Source of the DNA: Rhizomys pruinosus
Taxonomy: Eukaryota > Chordata > Mammalia > Rodentia > Spalacidae
DNA length: 64,000 nucleotides
Assembly (NCBI GenBank): GCA_009823505.1
Contig: VZQC01005882.1
Span: 281,615 to 345,614 of the forward strand
Direction: 5' to 3'
Shown here: positions 43,005 to 54,500 of the stretch, in pieces
Layout of the letters: every line of letters starts with the position of its first letter
Position numbering within the stretch: position 1 is the stretch's first letter
Program-made: the position numbers and the translations under genes
The notes under the pieces: model-generated
What the model was told of the DNA's origin: nothing
Seen by the model: the letters and a program-made list of their open reading frames with translations, nothing else
Databases searched by the model: none

Positions 43005-43694
43005 CTCTCAAACACAATTCCTGGTTTGTGGTCTCACCAGGCCAGTGGACACTGGAGACATCAACCCCATCATTCTAGAATACTCCACGTGAATCTGCCT
43101 ACCATCTAGGAATATTTTTGTCTCTAACGAAAAACAGATTCTTGCTTCTGTGTGCTGTTCCGAAAATGGTTTTGTGCCTTTCTCCATTTTCAACATGTGG
43201 TTCTCTTCCAGGCATGCCCACTCCATGAAGATGCTGGTTTTGAGAACCCAATACCCACCCACATCTCTCAGTATGAAGATCTAACAAACAGAGTGAAATG
43301 TGAGTGAGTCAAGCAATTGTCACGTTGCTGCTGTCAGTAAAGGAAGGCTGCATCTGAGATGCTAACTCATGCTGTCCTGAAGGAAGCTGAGTCAGGAGAT
43401 TTTCCCCAAGCCTTTCTTATCCCCTATAATGCTGTAGCCACAGAATAGTTCACCACAGGATTGCTGCTACCTGGGAGAAACTGTGAGGCCTGGAGATATT
43501 TGGGCTGCTCTCTCATTTCCTCGTTCAACTGGGAGAGCTTTAGATATCCTCCAGGCTGGTTCCTCCCATAGAGAGACCGGAAGCAGCAGTCACTAGCACA
43601 GTGAGACTCCTTCCTGTCTCTAGGCTTGACCTCTTAGTACTCAATGGTACTTTTCAATCAATAATCTGACAGTAAGACTGACAGGACTGAGAGT
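43005..43694. other. Repeat-poor interval, no gene seen
   Basis: About 690 bases. An 84-codon antisense frame (43008-43262) has no recognised domain. Confidence 0.35.
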
Positions 43695-43868
43695 AGGTGA
43701 GGAACTCATTTATTGAGCACATGATCTAAGTCATGTGCATTTAAACCTTTTTGAGCATCAACACTGCTTTAAAGGCAGATATCATCATTGCTATAGATTA
43801 GAAAATTAAGGCTCAGGAGCGTTAAGTAATTTATCTCTATTCACAGAGCAGGGAAATAATTGGTAGAA
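43695..43868 (-). mobile_element. MIR SINE, antisense
   Basis: 'aactcatttattgagcacat', 'tagattagaaaattaaggct', 'caggagcgttaagtaattta' and 'cacagagcagggaaataatt' follow antisense MIR order. Confidence 0.8.
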
Positions 43869-43961
43869 CCTGCATGTTCCTTTACTGCCCCCCTCCTCTC
43901 CCCCCTCTGCCCCTGCCCTCTTATCCTTCTTTCTTCCCCCCTTCTGTCATTTCTACTCTCA

Positions 43962-43965
<4 letters not shown>

Positions 43966-44003
<38 letters not shown>
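43966..44003. repeat. (CT)n microsatellite
   Basis: About 19 CT dinucleotides in a pyrimidine-rich stretch beginning near 43887. Confidence 0.97.
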
Positions 44004-44007
<4 letters not shown>

Positions 44008-44112
44008 CTTCATCAATATGCAGAAGCACCAATGAACCCATCTTTAATACAGTGGCTCAGACAAGAAAACAATTTTTGTTCTGTCAAACCCTAATTTAAA
44101 AATCTGCCTATT

Positions 44113-44330
44113 GGGGCTGGAGAGATGGCTCAGTAGTTAGTAGCATTGGCTGCTCTTGCAGAGAATCAGGGTTCAGTTCCCAGCACCTACATGGCAGTTA
44201 ACTATAACTCCAGTTCCAGGGGATGTGACACCTTCTGATGAACTCTGCTGGCAATGCATAACACAGGTGCACTTGCACACATGCAGACAATACATTCATA
44301 CACATAAAATAAAAATAATAGACTATTTTA
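44113..44330 (+). mobile_element. B2 SINE, older type
   Basis: ggggctggagagatggctca head, single 'aactccagttccagggg' module and acaatacattcatacacata tail. Near-matching flanks (aatctgcctatt and aatctgtctata) suggest an aged target-site duplication. Confidence 0.92.
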
Positions 44331-44539
44331 AGAATCTGTCTATATCCACCCTTCCCCCATGTCACTACCCTCAGTCATGGCATAACTACTGACCACATGG
44401 ACCACCTCAGACACCTTTGAATTTGCTTCTGTAATCTCACTTCCTACCCCCAAGCTACAATGACCTCTGTTTCTAATGGTACTACCTCCTGACCTGGAAT
44501 CCACTGATTTCTTCTCCACTACCAATGGGACAAAGCTTG

Positions 44540-44930
44540 GAATTATTGTTCATGAAAACCTCTGGATCCTGATGCATCTGTGACCCTTTCAGCTCCAAGT
44601 TCCCTCTTTCATTCTAATTGCTGCCAAGACTTCCTGTTTTCTTAGATATAATCTTGCCAACCTGGCATATAGACCTAAGATCAAAGCCTAAATTTCACCT
44701 ATGCACACTTTCTGGAATCTTCTAAGTCAGTTGACCTTTCCCTTTCTATAGTCCCTTTTAATTTTATTCAACATTTTGTGCCCTTCAACAACCTGTTAAC
44801 ATATCTGGTGTCCTCATAGACTGTAGGTACTATGGAGAGTATGTGATGATTGTACCATGAACTCTGGTATCCCCAGTTCCAAAGTCAATGTTCAGTATAA
44901 GAGAGATGTACCACCAATACATGATAGATG
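44540..44930 (+). mobile_element. Possible L2 3' end, sense
   Basis: 'cctcatagactgtaggtact' and 'ctctggtatccccagttcca' recall the L2 end 'agactgtgagctcc ... gtatccccagcgcc'. 'aaagcctaaatttcacctat' fits the upstream part. Diverged and tentative. Confidence 0.45.
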
Positions 44931-47144
44931 AATTAGAGGATTAACTTAGCTGCTAATGTAGCAGAAGAGGAAGCCAGCCTGAACTTTCTGCTTAAAACAT
45001 CAAATCCACCTCCTTAGAAAATGCTACACTTGGGAATGTAGAATCCACGAATCAAGTTTGGCTGGTTTTGTGTCAATACTTTTTTGCATTCTTTAAACAA
45101 ATAGTACATTTATAATTAATAGGTGATGGAGAGTGGGTTTTAGACTCATTAGCCCTGGTCAACATGATTAATCTAATCATTGTATGCAACATATTGGCCA
45201 CGCTTCCTTCCCTTCCATTGCCAAAAGTTAAATGTGTGCTGGCTTTAATTCCTTCTAATGGCCCTCCTTCAGTGATAAATATCCACCAGGCCAGCACATG
45301 TGTCTGAGTGTTGGCAGCAGTGTTTATATATAAACACAATGTGCCTAGATGCAACAACTCAGAATAGCAGGAGTTCTTAAAGGGACTTTGGGAATCATTA
45401 AACATAACCTCCTTACTTCACAGATGTGAACTCTGCTCTTTTAGATCAGTAGAGGAGATGACGGAATGCGAACACTAGTCCGTCGGCCTGAGCAGGAATC
45501 CCGAAAAGTGCATATTAAATATAATATATAGATGAGTGTAAGTATAGATCCCAACTACCAGGAAAGGGAGGGAAGTCCCCTATGCTAGACAATTTAGAGG
45601 GAAGTTCATGGAAGCCTAACTGACCCTGAAAGATTAGTCACCCTCCTCCAGTGCTTATATTGAGAAAGGATTGGGTACCAAGACTCAGACCCACTGTAGG
45701 GAGCTAAAGCTAGAACTCTTGAGTAGATCTAGCAGTTAGAATAAGCTTTCCCACCTTGAAAGACTAGAAAAATCCCCCAAACAAGAGGGCAATAGACTAC
45801 AAGAAAATGAACTGATAATTTAGGTAAGGTATGAAATATGCTATAAGGACAAGAACAGTGATGTTTTGTGGATGTTTTAAGTAAGCTAGAACTATAAAAT
45901 TAGACAGTGATACCTACGTGGTTGGGGTCAGTATGGACAGACATGACCATCTCTTTTGAAGGTAAATGAGAGATTCACTAACTTTAAAGTCTGTTAGGAA
46001 ATTAGAAATTTAAGTGTTCATATTAAAACTATAAAGATAAGCCTAAAAGAGTTTTATAAAATTTCTAAATACAATATCAGAGAGTATGAGGATTAAGGTT
46101 AATTTTAATTCAATGTATTAGAAGATAAGACAGGAGAAGTGGCAAGGAACTCAAGGACTCAAAGACAAATCCCGGTGATGCTGACACTGTGCCATCAGTT
46201 GATGAGGGGTCAGGATCAAGCCCAGCAGGCACGCCTCCCAGCTCGTTGTTAGATTATTTATAGACACTAAATTGTCCCTCTCTAGACGCTGCTGTTGACC
46301 TTTGCAGGTGAATTATGAGAATCCCATTGATAGAGTGGCAACCAGAGATGCTGGTGGAAGGTTGAATAGGAGGAGAGAAAGCACTAGGGTACCCCATACC
46401 CCCCATGCCCCCCGCTGTCTTCCCATTGCATCTGCCTGTCTTCTGTCACCGCACCCGTGCCAGCTCCTCCCTCCAGGTCCCCAGTTTCTGTTGTTGCTGC
46501 TCCCTCCAGGGTTCCAGAAAGACTTTCATTTATACCGGCCCCTACAGCCATGTGAATAGAGGTAGCTTTCTCTAGGTTCCAGTCTCGATATCACCTCACC
46601 GTCCCCTCTTGCCCTCTGAGCTCTTCTCACAAGTTTAGTGCTAGTTTACCATGTTAAATTTGCTCCGCTGAACTTTCTGGGTAGGACATATATTTCTGCC
46701 TGAATTCAGATGAAAACATTGAATGAAAGGAAAAAAAAAACAACAACTCACATTTACTTATCCCAGCCTCTCTGCTACTTACTATTGGCTCATTGAACAA
46801 ACAATAAACACTCCCACAATGAAACTAAGAATAACAACAAACAAAAATGACTTTTACTTTTCCAACTCCTAGTAATCACGAATCCATGCAATGAGAATGA
46901 AAGTCAGGGCCAAGAAAGGAAAAAAATCCCTAAAAGTGAAAGACAGTTGGGCAAGCTCATGTGTCAGGGCTGCCACCCATGCTGGGGCCACGGGAAACCA
47001 CCTTCCCACAAGCCTTGGTCTAGACAAGGCGGAGTATGCTCTGAAGCATTGAAGCCACTCCAATTTAGATCAAATTTAGATAAAATACTGGCATTCTAGA
47101 AGGCTTGTGGTTCAAATTAAAAGATGGATGGCAGTTACTGGCTG
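44931..47144. other. Long interval without recognised genes
   Basis: About 2.2 kb. Possible LTR-like text lies around 46540-46700 (ccatgtgaatagaggtagct) and a possible antisense MIR remnant near 45390-45470; neither is secure. A 110-codon antisense frame (45073-45405) and an 85-codon frame (46302-46559) show no domains. 46390-46550 is C-rich. Confidence 0.35.
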
Positions 47145-47220
47145 TGCAAGGCTCGGCGGGAGGTCAGGAAGACCGGAGGACGGCAGGCGGACGGCCGGCT
47201 CATGGTTTCTAGGGTGGGAT
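47145..47220. other. Short CpG-dense patch
   Basis: About seven CpG in about 65 bases (ctcggcggg, gaccggagg, gacggcagg, cggacggccgg) within a CpG-poor region. Far too short for a conventional CpG island. Confidence 0.6.
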
Positions 47221-47476
47221 CCAGTTCTTAAGCCCACCATCTCAGTAATAGTATACATTTGATCAGCCTTTCCAGGACTGTGTTTTCATCAGTGTCTCTC
47301 TCCAAAGTACCAGGAGGCACTGGTACGAGCATGGAACTTGAGATCTGGAAACAGGATTCAGATCTTCACTTTGCTGTTTAATGGCTTCATGATCTTGGCG
47401 AAGATAAGGGATCTTCAAGCCACCGGGATTAGACAGAGATGCAATAGAGAAAGGGGACATTGAAATAAAATCATTT
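47221..47476 (+). mobile_element. Interval with probable MIR (47310-47440)
   Basis: 'gagcatggaacttgagatct' + 'ggaaacaggattcagatctt' and 'ctttgctgtttaatggcttc' fit the MIR 5' half in sense. The rest is unassigned. Confidence 0.45.
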
Positions 47477-47477
47477 G

Positions 47478-47690
47478 GGCCAGAAAAGATGGCTCAGTCA
47501 TTGAGAGCCCTTGCATAGAACTAGAGTTCAAATCCTACCACCAACATTTGGATGCTGCACAATTGTCTGTAACTCCAGCTCCGGGTGATCCAATACCTTC
47601 TCTGGCCTCTGCATTTACCAACATTCATGTGCACCAATCCACTCCCCCCCATATATATAATTAAAAATAAATTCTTTTTCAGAAAGATAT
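47478..47690 (+). mobile_element. B2 SINE, old
   Basis: ggccagaaaagatggctcag head, 'aactccagctccgggtgatc' single module, 'tctctggcctctgcatttac', short AT tail. The B box is degraded. Confidence 0.85.
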
Positions 47691-48700
47691 CATTGTCCAA
47701 TCTTAGTGAAAAGCAGTGATTTGGTGAGAGACATGCTACAAAGTCGGTTTTCGGGAGTAGCCTCTATTCCCCCTTCCTTTAAATTTCCTTAACCTGTAGC
47801 TTCGTTCATTGTCAAAGGAGATAATCACAACCTCTACTTAACATTGCTGTAATCAAACACCAAGGTAGACAATTGCCCAGCAAAGCATCTGGTACCTTGT
47901 AAGCACTGGACACCATCAGAATTTTTTTATACATAAAGAATTATTATCATCTTTGATGTACTCTGTTGGGGTTCAAGAGTCACTTTCTCAAATGAACAAC
48001 AGTCATTTATCATGCAAACTGTGATTCCATTTTTATCCTAATTAAGAAAATGTTTATTGCTATGAATTTTTAGTGTAGCCTCTGAGTCAAAGATGGTGTG
48101 TATCTTGGATAGACTTTTATTAATAGTCATGTGTACATCTGTATAGTAAGGAGGGGAGATGGTTTTAAAAAAGCAGTAGACTTAGAGTCTAGGAGTCAGG
48201 AACTGAGTTCCAGCTCTGGAACCTCCAGAAAACTGCACCCAGCTCTTCTTGCTTTCTTGATCCATGACCTGACAATGTTGGGAGTTACCAGTTCTGACAT
48301 CTACTTCAATCTTGGAATATGTACACTGTTTTACCCACATGTCAATATCATTTATGATGATGGTGGTAATAGAAGAAACTTGCTTAACTGCACCTCTAAA
48401 AGCCTTGATGTGATAGCACTAACACGGGCTCCACCATCCAGTGCCTGGTTGGCAGAGAGTGTGAGGGTAAAATTACAGTTCCCTCAAATCCCATTTTTCC
48501 TCCGTATTAGCCTGAACCCTAATACTTGAAGTTTGAAGTTTTTATGATTTTTGGCAAGAGCAGGCATCCTGTTTTTCAGGGAGAAAGAGCTTTAAAAATA
48601 CACTTCTCTGCAAATCTACTCTCTCAAAATCATGTTTTGATGGGTTAAGTGCAAATGAATAAAAAAACATATGGATTCATTTTCACTGAAATTCACATAG
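47691..48700. other. Repeat-poor interval, no gene seen
   Basis: About 1 kb. The 132-codon frame 48131-48529 is the longest frame outside clear repeats. It has no signal peptide, domain or repeat structure I recognise, and its left part (gagtctaggagtcaggaact) resembles MIR. I do not call it coding. Confidence 0.35.
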
Positions 48701-48703
48701 GCT

Positions 48704-48792
48704 AAAAGTGGAGGAGAAAAAGATAGGGACAGAAGGGGGGAGAGGGAGAGAGAGGGAGAGGGAGAGGGAGAGGGAGAGAGAAGGAGGGAGTC
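48704..48792. repeat. (GGGAGA)-type purine repeat
   Basis: GGGAGA/GAGA array on one strand, giving an artificial Arg/Glu-rich frame. Confidence 0.93.
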
Positions 48793-49809
48793 CATGGAAA
48801 TTACAAATGTGTCAAGTGAGAATCACACCAAATTCACTATCACTTTCTTGGGGCAACAGGGACTCTTGGGGCCTCCAAAGTTTACCATCCAGGTGCATCA
48901 TAGCAAATGGGAAAGATCCAGGGCTTTACCATCAGATCATACCTTGGAGTGTTTGCTGGTACATTACCTGAGAAGCTTGACTTCTACAGATGGAGAGGGA
49001 TGCCTACAGCACATGGAAAACCCGAGTCTCATTACAGCATACGTAGTGGCCCCCAGAGCACATCTGGAGCACAGTGGTATCTAGTCATCTAGCCATATTT
49101 CTGTGCTGTTTGGCACCTGACTTGATCAGCGACAGAGAAGCCAGTTCTGGCGGAGCCATCCCATTTCACGCATCTGTGAATGTACTTCATCAGTTCCGCC
49201 TTCCTTCCATCTTTCATTTCTAAGTTCTGTGAAAAGTCAACAACCTGTAAAAATAATTGTAATGTGTGCTATAGAATTACTATGACTGCAAAATAGTTTG
49301 TGCACAAATATGTTACATCTGGTGACGGGGAAAACGGAGTGAGAGCAGTCTCTGTTCTCTCTTCCAAGTGCAGTTAAGATGGTTGGGGCCAGCATGTGCT
49401 GATTCCTTACAAGCTTCTCTGGGCTGCCCCACCAAACATTTGTCCATGTCTCCAGTCGGGTCCATAGCCAGGTATCTTTCTAGCTGTTTCCAGGGTTACC
49501 TTCTGTTATTGCCTCTCTCAAGGCCTTTGGGGTTGGCTGGAAGAAAGGAATTAGTTAAGGCCAAGTCTCCATCCCTCCTCCTCTCTGCCTTGGTCCTTGA
49601 TGTGTCCTTTTGATGTGAATTTTTTAATTATTCATTTCTTTTTCTTTTTTTTTTTCTTTTTTTATGTGAAATTTTAGTCCTTATCCTTCTTTGCCTTCCC
49701 CTAAGAGTGAGAGGAAGACATAAACTCTTGGTGTTGTTGCTCCTTCTGGACCTAACAGGCTAAGAAGACTGATGTTCAAAAGCCACTCTTTAAAACACTT
49801 TAAACTCCT
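48793..49809. other. Repeat-poor interval, no gene seen
   Basis: About 1 kb of unassigned sequence with a T-rich run at 49638-49662. Frames of 61-96 codons are not convincing. Confidence 0.35.
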
Positions 49810-49810
49810 G

Positions 49811-49985
49811 AGGCTGGAGAGACGGCTCAGTGGTTAAGAGCCCTGACTGCTCTTGCAGAGAACCCAGGCTTGTTTCCCAGCACCCACAGGACTGCTAACA
49901 ACCCTCTGTAATTCCAGTTCCAGGGGATCTGACTACCTCTTCTGACTTCTATGGGCCTTTCAGGACACAGGTGTGTACACATATA
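49811..49985 (+). mobile_element. B2 SINE, 3'-truncated
   Basis: gaggctggagagacggctca head through 'aattccagttccaggggatc' to 'caggacacaggtgtgtacac'. It then stops without the usual A-rich tail, so the 3' end was lost or rearranged. Confidence 0.88.
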
Positions 49986-50267
49986 TATTGTGGCTTGCTG
50001 TTCTTGTCTTTAAAATGTATTAGTAAGCCAAGTTTGCCTGTATGGTAAGCATCACACATCTGTGGATAGACAGTCAAGTCTGATTCCTGTGGAGGCTCTA
50101 AAGACCAAGAAAAACTTGCAGGCAAGCTAATGAAAGACAAAAACCTAAGCATGGACTACTAGTTCTGCTTTATGACTCCAAAAGAGCAAACCCATATGCA
50201 TTTTTATTAAGCCAAGAAAGAATTTTTCACAACAGAAATAACAATAATAAAAACTGTTTTAAAAAGA

Positions 50268-50390
50268 TGGAAATAGTGGTAAACACTTATAATCATAGCT
50301 CTTGGGAGGGTGAGGCAGGAAGATTAAGAATTTGATCCCAGGCTGGCCTACATACTGAGACCTCATCTCAAATAAACAAACAAAAGACAA
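50268..50390 (+). mobile_element. Old B1/7SL-type SINE
   Basis: 'aatagtggtaaacacttata', 'gctcttgggagggtgaggca' and 'atcccaggctggcctacata' resemble an old monomeric 7SL-derived SINE rather than modern B1. Confidence 0.65.
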
Positions 50391-50399
50391 TAAAAACAT

Positions 50400-50925
50400 C
50401 ATTTTCATAGTACAGTTTTGCTGCTGAAACAAAATACTACATACTGATTGACTTATAATGAAATTTGTTTCTCATAGTTTTGGGGTCCAGGAAGTTTGAC
50501 ATCAAGGTATTATTACCTGGTGACAGTCTCTTCACAGCACTCTAGCATAGCAAAGGATATATTATACTGAGAACAAGGGTTGATGTGAGCCCAGGTCTTT
50601 TTTCATTTGTTTTTGTCTTTTTGAAGCAGGGTCTCCCTGTAGACCCAGCTGTCCTGGAACTTACTTTGAAGACCAAGCTGACCTTGAACTCACAGAGATC
50701 TGCCTGCCTCTGCCTCCCAAGTGCTGGGATTAAAGGTGTGCGCCACCACGCCCGGCTATGTCTTCTTTTTATGAGGCTATTAATCCCATCCTGGGGCCTG
50801 AACTTCATGACCTCATCTAACCTTAATTACCTCCCAAAGACGCACTTTCAAATATGGATAGCATATGAATTTGGGGACTAGGTTTGCAGGACATGAATGT
50901 AAGGGGTATATTCGAGCTGTAGTAA
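50400..50925 (-). mobile_element. MaLR-like LTR, antisense, interrupted by B1
   Basis: 'gttttgctgctgaaacaaaa', 'gaaatttgtttctcatagtt' and, beyond the B1, 'cctaaccttaattacctccc'-like text ('ctcatctaaccttaattacc') reproduce the order of an antisense MST/MLT-type element. B1 sits at 50600-50757. Confidence 0.55.
50600..50757 (-). mobile_element. B1 SINE, antisense
   Basis: Full B1 from 'tctttttgaagcagggtctc' to 'cgccaccacgcccggc'. Flanks gtcttttttcat and gtcttctttttat look like a degraded target duplication. Confidence 0.92.
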
Positions 50926-50929
50926 TCAC

Positions 50930-51165
50930 CCACCCATTTCTTGATCACCTACCTTGCACCAACATGGTATCCAATTCTTTACTCACTTCAGCTCCTTCAC
51001 TATTCTCTGCTTACTCATTTCCATCCTGCAACTGAAAAAACAAAAACAAAAACAAAAACAAAACAAACAAACAAACAAAAAAAACCAGAAGCTCAGGGAG
51101 GTGATACAACTTGTCCAACATCAGCGTTTGTTCACAGTCAGGACTACATATTAGGCTTTTTAGAT
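50930..51165 (-). mobile_element. MIR SINE, antisense, with AAAAC insertion
   Basis: 'gaagctcagggaggtgatac' and 'aacttgtccaacatcagcgt' are antisense MIR landmarks. An (AAAAC/AAAC)n tract (51036-51083) sits where MIR usually reads 'gatgaggaaact'. Confidence 0.6.
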
Positions 51166-51239
51166 ATCAAATGTGTGTCTTCCCACTGATGGAGAAGGCT
51201 GTGTCCTTCTTAGCTACATCTGAGTGAGTGGTGATTAGA

Positions 51240-51543
51240 AAGACACTCAGGGGGGTTGTGGGGGTGACTCAGAAGGTATAGTGCTTACTGCACAAGAGTA
51301 ATGAGGACCCAAGTTCAGATCTTTAGCATCTGTACCCATCTACAACCTCAGCGCCAGGAAGATGGAGAAAGGAAGATCCTAAGAGTTGGCTGGCCAGACA
51401 GGAGGTTCAGTTGGTGAGATAGGGGTTTAATGAGGAGACCCTACCTCAGAATATAGGGTGGAGAGAGGTAGAGGAAGGTGTACAAGGTCAGGCTCTGGCG
51501 GCCATGTGCATAGGCATACCCACAGGAACACATACATATGTAT

Positions 51544-51583
<40 letters not shown>

Positions 51584-51590
51584 TATAATA
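51240..51590 (+). mobile_element. Composite rodent SINE (B3/B4-like) with CA tract
   Basis: The same layout as 31836-32160: head 'gtgggggtgactcagaaggt', middle 'gagaccctacctcagaatat', tail with 'ccatgtgcataggcataccc' and a CA microsatellite (51548-51580). Confidence 0.6.
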
Positions 51591-51694
51591 AGTAAATAAA
51601 TGTAACGTGAGAGAGACAATGAATATACTTGCAGGAAGTACCCAGGGCCTGAGCACTGGCAGCCAGGGAGGAAGTTCAACAGGCCAGTGCCTGG

Positions 51695-52790
51695 GAGCCT
51701 GTAGGATGAGCTTTGAGCCTGTAGGATGAGCTTAGAGCCTGTAGGATGAGCTTAGAGCCTGTAGGATGAGCTTAGAGCCTGTAGGATGAGCTTAGAGCCT
51801 GTAGGATGAGCTTAGAGCCTGTAGGATGAGCTTAGAGCCTGTAGGATGAGCTTAGAGCCTGTAGGATGAGCTTAGAGCCTGTAGGATGAGCTTAGAGCCT
51901 GTAGGATGAGCTTAGAGCCTGTAGGGTGAGCTTAGAGTCTGTAGGATGAGCTTAGAGCCTGTAGGATGAGCTTAGAGCCTGTAGGGTGAGCTTAGAGCCT
52001 GTAGGATGAGCTTAGAGCCTGTAGGGTGAGCTTAGAGCCTGTAGGGTGATCTTGAGCCTGTAGGATGAGCTTAGAGCCTGTAGGATGAGCTTAGAGCCTG
52101 TAGGGTGAGCTTAGAGCCTGTAGGGTGAGCTTAGAGTCTGTAGGATGAGCTTAGAGCCTGTAGAGCTTTGAGCCTGTAAGGTGAGCTTAGAGTCTGTAGG
52201 ATGAGCTTAAAGCCTGTAGGATGAACTTAAAGCCTGTAGGGTGAGATTAGAGTCTGTAGGGTGAGCTTAGAGCCTGTAGGATGAACTTAAAGCCTGTAGG
52301 GTGAGATTAAAGTCTGTAGGATTAGCTTAGAGCCTGTAGGATGAGCTTAAAACCTGTAGGGTGAGCTTAGAGCCTGTAGGATGAGCTTTGACCCTGTAGG
52401 ACGAGCTTAGAGCCTGTAGGGTGAGCTTAGAGCCTGTAGGATGAGCTTTGACCCTGTAGGACGAGCTTAGAGCCTGTAGGATGAGCTTAGAGCCTGTAGG
52501 ATGAGTTTTGAGCCTGTAGGATGAGTTTTGAGCCTGTAGGATGAGCTTAGAGCCTGTAGGGTGAGCTTAGAGTATGTAGGATGAGCTTAGAGCCTGTAGG
52601 ATGAGCTTAAAACCTGTAGGGTGAGCTTAGAGCCTGTAGGATGAGCTTTGACCCTGTAGGACGAGCTTAGAGCCTGTAGGGTGATCTTAGAGCCTGTAGG
52701 GTGAGCTTAGAGTCTGTAGGGTGAGCTTTGAGCCTGTAGGATGAGCTTTGAGCCTGTAGCATGAGCTTTGAGCCTGTAGCATGAGCTCGA
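51695..52790 (+). repeat. 20-bp minisatellite, about 55 copies
   Basis: Tandem array of the unit GAGCCTGTAGGATGAGCTTA. The left ~200 bases are almost perfectly homogeneous. The right two-thirds mix variants: GGGTGAG for GGATGAG, CTTTGA for CTTAGA, ACCCTG and AACCTG forms, GGACGAG, and a shortened unit near 52160. A block of at least four variant units near 52340-52420 recurs 260 bases (13 units) later. Each typical unit carries AGCT. Confidence 0.98.
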
Positions 52791-53319
52791 GCAGAAAGCA
52801 GTTCCACGCATCATCTTCACCTAAGCTGCCAAAACAGGCCACCAACCAAATCAAATACTTTGTGTGCTCTGTTCCAAGACTAAAAGATGACTCTGCTCCC
52901 AGGATGGATCAATAGCTCAATGAATTCTGGTGATGGGTAGTAAGATCACCCCAAGTGAGTAAAGGACCCACCTCCAGGATGGATCAGAGAGTAAAGGACC
53001 CAGCTCCAGGATGGTTGGAGAGAAAAAAAAAGATACCCAATATCTTTCATTATTTACTCTATAGAGAGAGCTTAAATTGGCATTTAAATATCATTGCAAG
53101 TTCTGGTGCTGCTTTGAGTGAACTGGAACGGACAAAGGGGAAGGCAGCCTGAAAACTAACACCACGGTTTTATGCCAAAGAAACTGGCATCATGATGCTG
53201 TTACCAAACTTCATTTATTTTTTCAGTGGGAATTAAAGCTATAAGCAGTAATTAAAAAAAAAGAAAAAAGGGAAAAAGAAATCCCCCAAATTTTAAATAT
53301 ATCACTTGAAATATTATCA
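52791..53319. other. Unassigned interval
   Basis: Apart from the 32-bp duplication no repeat or exon is recognised. Confidence 0.3.
52957..53020 (+). repeat. 32-bp tandem duplication
   Basis: Two near-identical 32-base units (from gagtaaaggacccacctcca and gagtaaaggacccagctcca). A related partial unit (cccaggatggatcaat) lies near 52898. Confidence 0.88.
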
Positions 53320-53515
53320 ATAATAGCATTATTGTGACTACCATGTGCTGTGTTCCTACTAGGAGGACTAGGTACTCCACATAACTACTAAGAATAAATC
53401 ATAATAACAAACAAATAAAATCAGTCTTGCTATCCCTTCAGAGGCTTAGAAAGTAGGGTTAATTTGTCAGACTACATGGTAAGTAGAAAACCAAGGATTT
53501 GAAGAGAAAATTCCC
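53320..53515 (-). mobile_element. MIR SINE, antisense
   Basis: 'ccatgtgctgtgttcctact', 'agaggcttagaaagtagggt' and 'cagactacatggtaagtaga' follow antisense MIR order, with an AAC/AAAT-rich interruption near 53400. Confidence 0.6.
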
Positions 53516-53824
53516 ATTGGTATGAAACTGTTGCTTAAGGAACTGAGTCATTTTAATCACTGGAAACAAATATCAAGAAGCTGTAGGGACTTTGCTTTTT
53601 TTCATACCCAGAAGGAACAAGTCCACTCAGTGTCTTCAGCATAGCTGTTATGGTCCTGAGATTCACTGATTTTCAGGATCTAAGCAGTTAGCTCCAGTTC
53701 ATTGTATCTAACAATCTGGATTCCTTTCATTCTTTCATGTCTATAAAGGGACAGTGTGTGTGAGATAAGGGACTTGACTGGGCTCATTGCTGCTCAGATG
53801 GTTTATAAAACACAGGCTATTGTT
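53516..53824. other. Unassigned interval
   Basis: No exon or repeat recognised. Confidence 0.3.
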
Positions 53825-54125
53825 TAAATATGACCATTCTTGCTTGTCTTCCCTCCCTTGAGGGACTGGTCAATTTTTGTTGATAGTTAAATACAATTTA
53901 AATGTCACTTCTCAGGGACAAGCCCCCCATTTTGTTGCATCTCTCCTATGATCTCCGTGATCACAGCACCCCAGGATCGACTGCCACGTGCTGGTTTTGT
54001 TATGAGCCTTTTTCTGCAGACACTGACCTACTTACCACAGAGGCTATCTCCTCTGTTTAATCACTATGCCTGAATTCCTAGCCCAGGCTCACTTATCAAT
54101 GAGTGCAGGAATGAGTTATTGAAAC
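53825..54125 (+). mobile_element. L2 3' end, sense
   Basis: 'aatttaaatgtcacttctca', 'cctgaattcctagcccaggc' and 'tcaatgagtgcaggaatga' fit the L2 3' UTR order (gtcacctcctcaggaagccttccctga ... tccccagcgcc). Confidence 0.55.
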
Positions 54126-54277
54126 TCCACCTCTGGTTCCTGTTAATCCAGAATTCTTCCCAATACCAAACAAACCCACACCCTTGCTTTCATACTAATC
54201 TGTCATTTATTGACCACATTTCTGTGCATTCCTTAGAATAAAGCCTACGAGTGTTCTCATCAATATTATGTGCTACA

Positions 54278-54500
54278 GGGTTAGATAGATGGCTCAGTGG
54301 GTAAGAGCACTGGCTGCTTTTGCAGAGGACCCAAGTTCAGTTCCCAGCACCCATCTGGCATCTAACCCCCATATGTAACTCCAGTTCCAGGGGATCTGAC
54401 ATCCTCTTCTGGCCTCCATGAGCATTGATTGCACTAACATGGTTGGTGCCTGGCAGAATACTCAGAGACATAAAATAAAAATAAATAAATTTTAAAAATA
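54278..54500 (+). mobile_element. B2 SINE, older type
   Basis: gggttagatagatggctcag head, single 'aactccagttccagggg' module, 'catcctcttctggcctccat', and a long AAATAAAT tail. Confidence 0.9.

Noticed and set aside
48131..48529. 132-codon frame in repeat-poor DNA
   Set aside because: No recognisable domain, no splice or promoter context seen, and its left part resembles MIR. Length is compatible with chance over 64 kb on six frames.
51695..52790. Telomere-like or satellite centromere array
   Set aside because: The 20-bp unit lacks TTAGGG periodicity and the array is only 1.1 kb; a local minisatellite fits better.
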